Below are positions 23,810-31,652 of a stretch of 46,950 nt of DNA, in pieces. The translations under genes and the position numbers were made by a program. Location of the stretch: contig NZ_JALPRJ010000057.1 of assembly GCF_030464885.1 (NCBI RefSeq), positions 1-46,950 on the forward strand, given 5' to 3'. Below the pieces are notes generated by a model. That model was not told where the DNA came from. It ran no database searches and saw nothing but the letters and a program-made list of their open reading frames with translations. The DNA is from Caballeronia sp. SEWSISQ10-4 2 (GTDB lineage: Bacteria; Pseudomonadota; Gammaproteobacteria; Burkholderiales; Burkholderiaceae). Within the stretch, counting starts at the first letter, position 1. Every line of letters begins with the position of its first letter.

Positions 23810-24991
23810 ATGTCGACTACTGCCGCGCCACTCGCTTCGCCTCTCTTCACGCCGACCGTCGTCGCCGGCCACACGCTCGCTCATCGCATTGTCATGGCGC
23901 CCATGACGCGTGCGCGCAGCACTCAGCCCGGCGATGTGCCCAATGCACTCAACGCCCTCTATTACGCGCAGCGCGCCAACGCCGCGCTGATCGTGACCGA
24001 GGCCACCCAGATCTCGCCGCAGGGCAAGGGGTACTCCTTTACCCCTGGTATCTATAGCCCCGAGCAGGTCGCCGGATGGCGCCTCGCGACCGATGCAGTC
24101 CACGCAGCCGGCGGCAGGATCTTCGCGCAGATCTGGCACGTGGGACGCATGTCCCACCCGGACTTCCACAATGGTCAACTGCCGGTGGCCCCGTCCGCCG
24201 TTCCTTTCGACGGCCAGATCTGGAAGGTCGACCCGGCCACCGGCGTGGGCGCGATGATGGCCAGCCCCACTCCGCGCGCGCTGGGCCGCGACGAGATCGC
24301 AGGAGTGGTAGCGGATTTTCGCCGGGCCGCACGCAATGCAATGGAGGCAGGTTTCGACGGTGTTGAAATTCACGGCGCCAACGGATACCTCATCGACCAG
24401 TTCCTGCGTACGACGTCCAATCTTCGCACCGACGAATACGGTGGTTCGCGTGAGAACCGCCTGCGCTTTCTCAAGGAAGTCGTTAATGAGGTAGCGGATG
24501 AGATCGGCGCCGATCGCACCGCGATTCGCCTCGCCCCGTTCCTGACCGCGCGTGGCATGAACTGCCCCGACATCCTGCCAACGATCCTCGAAGCCGCCGA
24601 ATTCCTTCAGGCACGCGGCATCGCTTATCTGCATCTGGTTGAAGCGGACTGGGACGACGCACCGCCGTTCACTGAGGAATTCCGCCAGGCCCTCCGTACC
24701 CGGTTCACGCGGCCGATCATTGTGGCCGGCAAATACGACGAGGCGCGCGCCAAGTGGGTGCTGTCCAGAGGTTATGCCGACCTGGTTGCCTTCGCCCGGC
24801 CCTTCGTGGCCAACCCCGACTTTCCGCGCCGGCTTGCCGAGGGCCTGCCGCTCGCCGCCTTCGACAGCAGCACGCTGTTTGGTGGCGATGAGCGCGGCTA
24901 CACCGACTATCCCGCTTTGCCGGAGGCAGAAGTCTCAGTTGAGGCCAGTCATCAAACGGTACGCGACGCCAGCACACATTCATCGCTATAG
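23810..24991 (+). CDS. Old Yellow Enzyme-family alkene reductase (NemA-like)
   Basis: This is an FMN-dependent ene-reductase of 393 residues. Family landmarks in order are LFTPTVVAGHTLAHRIVMAPMTRARS (residues 11-36), IVTEATQISPQGKGY near 63, FAQIWHVGRMSHP near 103, MEAGFDGVEIHGANGYLIDQFL near 177 with the substrate-binding His-x-x-Asn, RTDEYGGSRENRLRF near 205, and the C-terminal GYADLVAFARPFVANPDFPRRL. All active-site motifs are intact. These enzymes reduce activated C=C bonds of enones, maleimides or nitro compounds with NAD(P)H. It is divergent from a LysR gene and 10 bases before an SDR gene, which is likely co-transcribed. The terminal ~20 residues after the domain are not conserved. Confidence 0.92.
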   Translation: MSTTAAPLASPLFTPTVVAGHTLAHRIVMAPMTRARSTQPGDVPNALNALYYAQRANAALIVTEATQISPQGKGYSFTPGIYSPEQVAGWRLATDAVHAAGGRIFAQIWHVGRMSHPDFHNGQLPVAPSAVPFDGQIWKVDPATGVGAMMASPTPRALGRDEIAGVVADFRRAARNAMEAGFDGVEIHGANGYLIDQFLRTTSNLRTDEYGGSRENRLRFLKEVVNEVADEIGADRTAIRLAPFLTARGMNCPDILPTILEAAEFLQARGIAYLHLVEADWDDAPPFTEEFRQALRTRFTRPIIVAGKYDEARAKWVLSRGYADLVAFARPFVANPDFPRRLAEGLPLAAFDSSTLFGGDERGYTDYPALPEAEVSVEASHQTVRDASTHSSL

Positions 24992-25001
24992 GGAGCAGGA
25001 C

Positions 25002-25796
25002 ATGTTTGTTTATCGTGGCTCGACCGCCCTCATTACAGGGGCATCGAAAGGACTCGGAAAAACCTTCGCTGAAGCACTTGCCGCGCGTGGAATGAATCTC
25101 GTGCTGGTGGCCCGGTCTGGGGATACCTTGCAAACGCTGGCGCAGGACCTGACTGCCCGGTACGGCATGCAATCCGTCGCGCTTAGCGTCGACCTAGCCC
25201 ATCCTGACGCAGCCCTTCACATTAGTGAGGAAGTCGAACGACGCGGCATTCAGGTCGACCTGCTGGTGAACAACGCAGGGCTTGGCCTGACCGGCAGCTT
25301 CCTCTCACACGATCTCAAGAAGAAACACGCTGAGATCCAGGTGAACGTCCATGTGCCGGTCGCGCTCAGCCACCTGCTTGGCAGCGCGATGACAAAGCGT
25401 GGCAGCGGCGGCATCATCAACCTGGCATCGAACGCCAGCTTCCAGCCGCTTCCTTACATGGCCACCTACGCCGCGACCAAGGCATTTGTGCTCTCCTTCA
25501 GCGAGGCCCTGCAATACGAGCTGGCCGGCACCGGTGTTCATGTGATGGCGGCTTGCCCGGGGCCAACGGCAACGAGTTTCTTCGACGGGGTATCGACCGA
25601 TGTTTCGGCCAAGGACATGGATAGTTCGGAATCCGTAGTTAACAAAACGCTCGGAGCGTTCGACCGGAGGAAAGCCGTCGCCTACCCGGGACGACCAAGC
25701 GTACGAGTCGCGACCTGGCTGTCGCGATTGCTTCCTAGAGCGCTTGTTGTCCGGATCGCGGCGATGGCGTCGGGGAAAATGGGACTCCACGGCTGA
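25002..25796 (+). CDS. Classical short-chain dehydrogenase/reductase
   Basis: This classical SDR of 264 residues is complete, with GASKGLG (residues 12-18), NNAGLG, the catalytic Ser in INLASNASF, and YAATK with the Tyr-Lys pair. It keeps the usual CPGPTAT loop. It begins 10 bases after the OYE gene (ATG at 25002 with GGGAGCAGG upstream). The C-terminus (PRALVVRIAAMASGKMGL) has a hydrophobic/basic tail typical of the DltE-like / acetoin-type SDRs, perhaps for membrane association. It probably reduces or oxidises a hydroxy/keto group produced by the OYE step; that is inference. Confidence 0.88.
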   Translation: MFVYRGSTALITGASKGLGKTFAEALAARGMNLVLVARSGDTLQTLAQDLTARYGMQSVALSVDLAHPDAALHISEEVERRGIQVDLLVNNAGLGLTGSFLSHDLKKKHAEIQVNVHVPVALSHLLGSAMTKRGSGGIINLASNASFQPLPYMATYAATKAFVLSFSEALQYELAGTGVHVMAACPGPTATSFFDGVSTDVSAKDMDSSESVVNKTLGAFDRRKAVAYPGRPSVRVATWLSRLLPRALVVRIAAMASGKMGLHG

Positions 25797-26231
25797 ACGG
25801 TTTTGATTGCACGTGGAGCGTGCAAGGCGCGCTCCCGCTTTTTCTACATTTCCATTCTTGTCTTGCGGCTGCCCCGGTCGCTTGCGCTTTAATCCCGGCC
25901 CTTAAACCGACCGATCAGCCCAGCGCTTATCTTCACCACGCCGCTTCACCAAACTTCATAATAGATCCATCCCTTATTTCTAAAGGGATAAGCGACGTTA
26001 CATTACCAATCCTTAACAAAAGTGACCGATACAATATGTAAATATTTTTTATTTTTTATTTATTTTTCTATTCTTCATATCATATCTTATGCACAGGCTT
26101 CAGTATGCCTGCGCAATCAGAAAAACCACTTCTTCGCTAATGACATTCGCCGCTGGCAATGTCCGGCGAAGCCGTGGACACGACCACCCAAATAACAATA
26201 TTCCATTTTCCGAGCACGTTCGGGGGTTTTT
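25797..26231 (+). promoter_or_regulatory. AT-rich leader of the rhamnolipid cluster with dyads
   Basis: This 435-base gap has no gene. From about 26035 to 26095 it is strongly AT-rich (long T and A runs), unlike the flanking DNA. Two dyads are visible: ATCCCTT-ATTTCTA-AAGGGAT (25969-25989) and TTCGCCG-N11-CGGCGAA (26146-26170). Both are possible regulator sites or leader hairpins. I do not see a convincing lux-type box. The AT-rich stretch could be a promoter or a site for H-NS-like silencing and marks the left edge of the cluster. Confidence 0.5.
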
Positions 26232-27158
26232 ATGTCTATCAGGAAGACCGTACTCCGTTTACCCAATTCGCTTCATGTGCAGGCCGAGCAGCATGTTTTT
26301 GCAGAAGGACGAGACAACGTCATTCTAGTTAACGGCGCGCTGGCAACCACCGCTTCATTCGGTCAAACAATCAAGTATCTAAGCGAACGCTATAACGTCG
26401 TTTGCTTCGACCTGCCTTACGCCGGCCAGTCCCGACAGCACAATCCGCGAGAAGTTACCTTGACCAAGGACGACGAGGTCGAGATTCTCCTGCACGTTAT
26501 TCGATGGTTTCAGCCGAAATTCCTATATTCCGTCTCGTGGGGCGGTTTAGCGTCGCTTCTGGCGTTATCGCACGAAAAAACGAGCGTAGAACGCGCTGTG
26601 ATTGGTTCATTCTCGCCTTTCCTGAATGGCGCCATGATCGATTATGTCACCCGTGCACGCGATCATCTGAATGTCGGCGAAAATCTTCAAGCCGCCCATT
26701 TGCTCAACGATACAGTCGGAAAGCATCTGCCACGCATCTTGAAACTCTTGAATTATCGCTACCTCACGGGCTTACCCGAGGAACAACAAGCTCAGGTCGC
26801 GTTTCATGCCGAGCAGATCCTCGCACTCCGGCCGGAAAGTTATGTCGATAAGCTCGTGAATATAAAGAGCCGGATCAAGTTCGTGAATGGCGAACTCGAT
26901 GAATACACGACCACGCAGGATATCCGGACTCTCGCGCGTTATATCGGACACGTGCAATTCGTCAGCGTGCCGGATACCGGCCATTTCCTCGAACTTGAAG
27001 GGCGGGCTCAGGCAGCGGCCATGCGCGAAGAATTGCTCGATTTCTTCGGTACAGGCCGGGCTGGCGAGCAGCCGCGCGCCGAGGCAACCGTTCTGCCGGC
27101 GCTTGCGCAAACGTTTGCGAGCACAGAGATGAAGCTCGATCTCGGGAGCGGAAAATGA
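26232..27158 (+). CDS. rhlA: RhlA, HAA synthase
   Basis: RhlA joins two 3-hydroxyacyl chains to make the HAA lipid moiety of rhamnolipids. It is an alpha/beta-hydrolase-like protein of 308 residues. It matches the known family over nearly its full length: VNGALATTASF near residue 34, FDLPYAGQSRQHNP near 59, LTKDDEVEILLHVIRWF, SVSWGGLASLLALS near 98 (nucleophile region), LNDTVGKHLPRILK, FVNGELDEYTT and DTGHFLELEG. GGGGG lies before the ATG at 26232. Base composition is lower in GC than the genes downstream. The stop overlaps the next gene's ATG (ATGA). It is the first gene of the cluster, and its regulation probably lies in the 435-base AT-rich leader. Confidence 0.95.
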   Translation: MSIRKTVLRLPNSLHVQAEQHVFAEGRDNVILVNGALATTASFGQTIKYLSERYNVVCFDLPYAGQSRQHNPREVTLTKDDEVEILLHVIRWFQPKFLYSVSWGGLASLLALSHEKTSVERAVIGSFSPFLNGAMIDYVTRARDHLNVGENLQAAHLLNDTVGKHLPRILKLLNYRYLTGLPEEQQAQVAFHAEQILALRPESYVDKLVNIKSRIKFVNGELDEYTTTQDIRTLARYIGHVQFVSVPDTGHFLELEGRAQAAAMREELLDFFGTGRAGEQPRAEATVLPALAQTFASTEMKLDLGSGK

Positions 27159-27721
27159 CCGTTTACCATTCGATTGCCATCCTGTTGCCCTGGGCCGCGT
27201 GGCTTGCTTACTGGATGAAAGCTTCGTCCTGGGCCAAGCAGACCGTCAAGCGGGAAGACCGGCTTTCGCGTACGTTGCAGTCCATTCCACTTATCGTGGG
27301 CTGCTTGCTGATCGTATGGCCGGACGCTTCGGCTTCATGGAATAGCGCCAATGTCAGCTTCGATCTGCTGCAATGGTTCGGCCTTGCCGTGGTTGTCGCC
27401 GGGCTATTGTTTTCTGTTTGGGGACGCCGCCATCTCGGCTCCAACTGGAGCGTATCGGTCACGCTGAAGGACGGGCACGAACTCGTGCGCAGCGGCCCCT
27501 ATGCCCTCGTCCGTCATCCTATTTATTCCGGCTGCCTCCTGGCCATCGCAGGTTCCGCCCTCGTCTGCGCGGAGCCGCGCGGCGTCATCGGCTTCGCGCT
27601 GATCTTCGCATCGCTCGCCTACAAAGTGCGGGTTGAAGAACGATGGCTCTCGGACTATTTCGGCGACCCGTATCGCACATATCGCCGCGAAGTTCGCGCG
27701 CTCGTGCCCTGGCTGTATTAA
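27155..27721 (+). CDS. ICMT/PEMT-type membrane methyltransferase in the rhamnolipid operon
   Basis: This is a membrane protein of 188 residues with about five hydrophobic segments (near 5-22, 42-58, 70-88, 120-140 and 145-155) and the isoprenylcysteine carboxyl methyltransferase / phospholipid methyltransferase signature. The signature covers LVRSGPYALVRHPIYSGCLLAIAG near residues 110-133 and KVRVEERWLSDYFGDPYRTYRREVRALVPW near 159-188. Family members transfer a methyl group from SAM to a lipid-linked carboxylate or amine. Its ATG overlaps the rhlA stop, and rhlB starts 18 bases after it, so it is within the operon. As far as I recall, this gene is not part of the described Burkholderia rhl operons. 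Methyl-esterifying HAA or rhamnolipid is an attractive but untested role. Confidence 0.82.
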   Translation: MTVYHSIAILLPWAAWLAYWMKASSWAKQTVKREDRLSRTLQSIPLIVGCLLIVWPDASASWNSANVSFDLLQWFGLAVVVAGLLFSVWGRRHLGSNWSVSVTLKDGHELVRSGPYALVRHPIYSGCLLAIAGSALVCAEPRGVIGFALIFASLAYKVRVEERWLSDYFGDPYRTYRREVRALVPWLY

Positions 27722-27738
27722 GCGAGAGAGACATTTAA

Positions 27739-29001
27739 ATGACACAGATCATCATTACCGCAATTGGATCGGCGGGCGACGTCCATCCGTTCATCGGCAT
27801 TGCGCGCACGCTTGCTCAACGCGGGCATCGCATCGTGTTTTGCACTCATCCGCAGTTTGCGGAACTGGCCGAGGACAACGGTTTTGTGTTCGTGCCGATC
27901 GGCACTTGGGACGAGTACTCACGGGCGATGTCGAACCCGGCGCTGTGGGATCCGCGCACATCGTTCAAGACGCTGTGGAACCTGATCGCACCGTCCATTC
28001 GTCCTCACTTCGATGCGCTCGCGGCACTCACGACACCCGATACCGTGCTCGTAGGCTCGCTCTGGGCGTTCGCCGCGCGGCTCATGCAGGAAGTGCACGG
28101 CACGCCGTATGTATCGGTGCAGGTCTCGCCCTCCACCCTGCTCTCCGCGAGCGCGCCACCGACCCATAAGCGCCTCACCGTGCCCATGTGGCTGCCGCGC
28201 GCCGTACGAGCAAAGTGCCTCGCGCTGATCGAGACGAGTGTGCTCGACAAGGCCTGTGGTCCCGCGCTCAACAACGTGCGGGCGACGCTCGGACTGCCGC
28301 CGGCAAGCCGCATCCTCGGCCAGTGGCTGCACTCGCCGGACGGCGTGTTGTGCCTGTTCCCTGACTGGTTCGCCCCGGCCCAGCCGGACTGGCCGCGTTA
28401 TCACTTCATGGCCGGCTTTCCGCTATTCAACGATGTCTCGACGCCCGCTATCGATGACGAACTGAGATCGTTTCTCGCTTCAGGCGCGCGGCCCGTCGTC
28501 TTCACGCCGGGCTCGACCCAGATCGACCAGCGCGCGTATTTCGACGCGGTGGATGACGCCGTGCGCCGCACCGGCGTTCGGGCAATCGTGCTCTCCCGCG
28601 CGGCGCGTGCCCGCTGGCCTGGCGACAGCAACCTGCTTGCCCGCGACTACGTGCCGATGTCCACGTTGCTGCCGCACTGCGCGGCCATCGTTCATCACGG
28701 CGGCATAGGAACAGCGGCGCTCGCATTCGCGGCGGGTATTCCACAGGTCGTCACGCCATTTGCGCACGATCAGTTCGACAACGCGCAGCGCGTGGCGAAA
28801 AGCGGTTGCGGACTGCGCATCGACGGTCCCGCGAGCGGCCGGGCACTCGCAACGGCAATCAAGCGCGTGACCACGGACCCGCAGGTCGCGCGGTATTGCG
28901 CGCACTCCCGGCGGCTTCTCGACAGGTCTCCCAACGCGTGCGATATGGCGGCACGGTATATCGAAGACGTTGCATGGCTCGGCGCCCAACGCGCGGCCTG
29001 A
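27739..29001 (+). CDS. rhlB: RhlB, rhamnosyltransferase 1
   Basis: This is a GT1-fold glycosyltransferase of 420 residues that would couple dTDP-L-rhamnose to HAA to give mono-rhamnolipid. The N-terminal IIITAIGSAGDVHPFIGIARTLAQRGHRI is the family start. The C-terminal donor-binding domain has VVFTPGSTQ near 254 and HHGGIGTAALAFAAGIPQVVTPFAHDQFDNAQRV near 319-352, with the His-x-Gly-x-Gly motif complete. In known RhlB proteins these motifs are the same. It lies between the methyltransferase and the DHA2 exporter genes. The ribosome site GAGAGAGAC is upstream of 27739. No anomalies were seen. Confidence 0.93.
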   Translation: MTQIIITAIGSAGDVHPFIGIARTLAQRGHRIVFCTHPQFAELAEDNGFVFVPIGTWDEYSRAMSNPALWDPRTSFKTLWNLIAPSIRPHFDALAALTTPDTVLVGSLWAFAARLMQEVHGTPYVSVQVSPSTLLSASAPPTHKRLTVPMWLPRAVRAKCLALIETSVLDKACGPALNNVRATLGLPPASRILGQWLHSPDGVLCLFPDWFAPAQPDWPRYHFMAGFPLFNDVSTPAIDDELRSFLASGARPVVFTPGSTQIDQRAYFDAVDDAVRRTGVRAIVLSRAARARWPGDSNLLARDYVPMSTLLPHCAAIVHHGGIGTAALAFAAGIPQVVTPFAHDQFDNAQRVAKSGCGLRIDGPASGRALATAIKRVTTDPQVARYCAHSRRLLDRSPNACDMAARYIEDVAWLGAQRAA

Positions 29002-29078
29002 GCGCTCGCGGAGCCTCGCATGGAGGCTCGCATAGGCCTAGTACGCAACCCTTCCCTACGTGAACAGCCCCGGCCTCC

Positions 29079-30647
29079 ATGAACACCTTGAGCAGCGATG
29101 TCCCTGAAAGCGTCGAACCCCGCGCAGCGCCGTTGCGCGGGGCATGGCTGGCCCTTCTGAGCTTTGCACTGTCGCTCGCCACGTTTATCGAAGTGCTCGA
29201 TTCGACTGTGACGAACGTTGCCGTGCCGTCGATTGCGGGGAGCCTCGCTGTATCGAATGCTCAAGCGACCTGGGTGATCAGTTCGTATTCGGTGGCAGCA
29301 GCGATCGCCGTGCCGTTGACCGGCTGGCTGTCGCAACGCTTCGGCGACGCCCGCCTGTTCGTCTGGTCCGTGCTGCTGTTCACGCTCACCTCATTGCTGT
29401 GCGGCATCGCGAGCAACCTCGAGATGCTGGTCGTGTGCCGAGCGATGCAAGGCCTGTGCTCCGGTCCGATGGTGCCGCTCTCGCAAGCCATCCTGTTGCG
29501 CTCCTTTCCGCCGGAGAAACGGGTATTCGCACTCGCGTTATGGGCCATGACCGTGCTGCTCGCACCCATCTTCGGGCCGGTGCTGGGCGGCTGGATCATC
29601 GACCAGTTTTCCTGGCCCTGGATCTTCTTCATCAACCTTCCTATTGGACTGTTCGCGTTCGCCGCCTGCACGGCGCTCTTGCGGCGCGATCCGCCCAGCC
29701 TGAAACAACCGCCCAAGGATCTGGTCGGCATAGCGTTGCTCGTGGTCGGCGTCGGTGCGCTTCAAGGCGTGCTGGACCTTGGCCGCGAACACGGCTGGTT
29801 CGACTCGCCGCTGATCATCACGCTCTCGATCATTGCCACGCTCGCGTTGCTGTCGCTGCTGATCTGGGAGTCGGCTGAGCCGTATCCCGTCATCGACCTG
29901 AGTCTCTTTCGCGATCGCGCGTTTTCATTCGGTGTTGCCGTCATCTCGCTCGGCATGGTCAGCTTCTCCGTCATCGGCGTGATCTTTCCGCTCTGGATGC
30001 AAACCGTGATGGGTTATACGGCCTTGCAGACGGGTATGGCGGTCGCGCCGCTAGGCATCCTCGCCCTCGTGTTCTCTCTGTTGATCGGCGTGTTCCTTGA
30101 CCGGCTGGACGCGCGCTTCGTCACGTCGTTCGGATTTCTCGTGTTCTTCGCCGTGCTCTACTGGGACACGCATTTCACGCTGAGCATGTCGTTCTGGCAG
30201 ATCGTCACGCCGACGTTCATTCAAGGCATCGGCCTGCCGTGCTTTTTCATCCCGCTCAGCGCGGTGACCCTGTCGCGCATCTCCGATGAAAAACTCGCTG
30301 CAGCATCGGGCATGTCGAATTTCCTACGGACCTTGTCGGCAGCACTCGGCACGGCGTTAAGCGTCACGTGGTGGGATAACCGTGCCGCGCATCATTACGG
30401 CACGCTGGCGCAGTCGGTCACGCACGAATCCCTCGGCACGGGGCAGTTTGCCCGCGCCTTGCAGAACATGGGACTCGCGGGCGACCGCAATCTTGCTGCA
30501 ATCCGCCAGGTCGCACAGCAGCAGGCATACATGATGGCGACCAACGATCTCTTCTACGTTGCGAGCCTTGTATGCCTGGCGCTGGCGGTATTGATATGGA
30601 CTACCAGACCGTGGCGCGGCATATCGGCCGCGCGGGTCGGGCACTGA
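29079..30647 (+). CDS. DHA2-family (EmrB/QacA-like) MFS exporter
   Basis: This is a 14-helix MFS drug:H+ antiporter of 522 residues. Landmarks are LATFIEVLDSTVTNVAVPSIAGSL near residue 28 (the DHA2 motif C-like start), ATWVISSYSVAAAIAVPLTGWLSQRFGDARLF near 64, GLCSGPMVPLSQAI, and GPVLGGWIIDQFSWPWIFFINLPIG near 162. With the NodT-type outer-membrane factor and EmrA-like adaptor encoded downstream (31653-34325), it forms a complete tripartite pump. In characterised Burkholderia rhl clusters an MFS gene sits at this position, so rhamnolipid export is the likely role. An amino-terminal cytosolic tail of about 24 residues is normal for the family. It ends 10 bases before rhlC. Confidence 0.93.
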   Translation: MNTLSSDVPESVEPRAAPLRGAWLALLSFALSLATFIEVLDSTVTNVAVPSIAGSLAVSNAQATWVISSYSVAAAIAVPLTGWLSQRFGDARLFVWSVLLFTLTSLLCGIASNLEMLVVCRAMQGLCSGPMVPLSQAILLRSFPPEKRVFALALWAMTVLLAPIFGPVLGGWIIDQFSWPWIFFINLPIGLFAFAACTALLRRDPPSLKQPPKDLVGIALLVVGVGALQGVLDLGREHGWFDSPLIITLSIIATLALLSLLIWESAEPYPVIDLSLFRDRAFSFGVAVISLGMVSFSVIGVIFPLWMQTVMGYTALQTGMAVAPLGILALVFSLLIGVFLDRLDARFVTSFGFLVFFAVLYWDTHFTLSMSFWQIVTPTFIQGIGLPCFFIPLSAVTLSRISDEKLAAASGMSNFLRTLSAALGTALSVTWWDNRAAHHYGTLAQSVTHESLGTGQFARALQNMGLAGDRNLAAIRQVAQQQAYMMATNDLFYVASLVCLALAVLIWTTRPWRGISAARVGH

Positions 30648-30657
30648 GGCGTTTCCC

Positions 30658-31650
30658 ATGTCCGCAACAAACGTCATTCTTTTCAAAGCCGATAGTGCGA
30701 CCAGTCATGCGGCCTGTGAAGCGCCCGTGCTCGGCGCGCTGGTGGTGCTTTATAAACCGACGGCCGGGCAGTTGCGCAACCTGATTGACCTGCGCGCACG
30801 GTGCGGTGTGTTGCTTGCGGTCGACAACTCGCCGGCCGCCAACACCGCCAACGTCGGTTTGCTTGGCGATCACGGCATCGACTATGTGTTCAACGGCAAT
30901 CGCGGCGGGATTGCGGGGGCCTATAACCGCGGGCTGGCACGGCTATTCTCGCAAGGTCTCGATGCCGTCGTGCTGTTCGATCAGGACTCGCACACGAGCG
31001 TCGATTATTTTCCGGTGATGCGCGCCGCGTGCGCCGCGCTCGGCGCGCGTGCATTCGCCATCGGACCAAGAATCTACGATGAAAACGCCCGGCGCTTCCT
31101 GCCGCAGCTCTACAGCAATGGCTTTTATGTGCGCACGCTGATGTTCCCTGAAGGCGCCGCCTTGCAGCCTTGCTCGTTCCTTATATCGTCGGGATCTGTC
31201 ATCTCGCGGCTCGCTTATGAACAGCTGGGCTCCTTCACCGAAGCCCTCTTCATCGATCATGTGGACACCGACTATTCAATGCGCGCGCTGGTGCGTGGCG
31301 TCCAGTTTTATGTCGAACCGAAGCTCGTGCTTTCGCATCGGATTGGCAACAAGCGGGAACATCGGCTGGGACCACTGGGTGTCACGTCAATGAATCACCC
31401 GCCCATGCGCCGGTACTACATGGCGCGCAATGGCATGCACCTGAGCCTCAAGTATTTTCAATCCTTTCCGGTCGCCCTCGTGCCTAATTTCATTACGCTT
31501 CTGCAGGTCTTGCAGATATCGCTGTTCGAGTCGGACAAACGCGCGAAGTTATCGAGTATCGGCTGCGGTCTGGTCGACGGGCTGCTGGGGCGACTCGGCC
31601 CGCTGGAAACTACGCGGCCGCGCCTCGCCGCACGCATCGCGCGCGGCTAA
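30658..31650 (+). CDS. rhlC: RhlC, rhamnosyltransferase 2
   Basis: This is a GT2-type rhamnosyltransferase of 330 residues that would add the second rhamnose to form di-rhamnolipid. The N-terminal Rossmann-like part has GALVVLYKPTAGQLRNL near residue 23 and LLAVDNSP near 51. The metal/nucleotide site is VVLFDQDSHT near 101, and the acceptor region has a FIDHVDTDYSMRALVRG block near 199. The tail has MARNGMHLSLKYFQSFP near 256. These match known RhlC/WbbL-type enzymes. It is located between the MFS and NodT genes, as in B. pseudomallei and B. thailandensis. The ATG at 30658 has only a weak ribosome site, possibly because of coupling to the upstream gene. Confidence 0.92.
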   Translation: MSATNVILFKADSATSHAACEAPVLGALVVLYKPTAGQLRNLIDLRARCGVLLAVDNSPAANTANVGLLGDHGIDYVFNGNRGGIAGAYNRGLARLFSQGLDAVVLFDQDSHTSVDYFPVMRAACAALGARAFAIGPRIYDENARRFLPQLYSNGFYVRTLMFPEGAALQPCSFLISSGSVISRLAYEQLGSFTEALFIDHVDTDYSMRALVRGVQFYVEPKLVLSHRIGNKREHRLGPLGVTSMNHPPMRRYYMARNGMHLSLKYFQSFPVALVPNFITLLQVLQISLFESDKRAKLSSIGCGLVDGLLGRLGPLETTRPRLAARIARG

Positions 31651-31652
31651 GG

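Noticed and set aside
23657..24634. Minus-strand frame of 325 codons opposite the OYE gene
   Set aside because: It is antisense to a gene with all family motifs and has no protein-like features.
25797..26231. LuxR/RhlR-type box upstream of rhlA
   Set aside because: I looked for the usual 20-base dyad with CT/AG arms and could not find an acceptable match; only two unrelated dyads are present.
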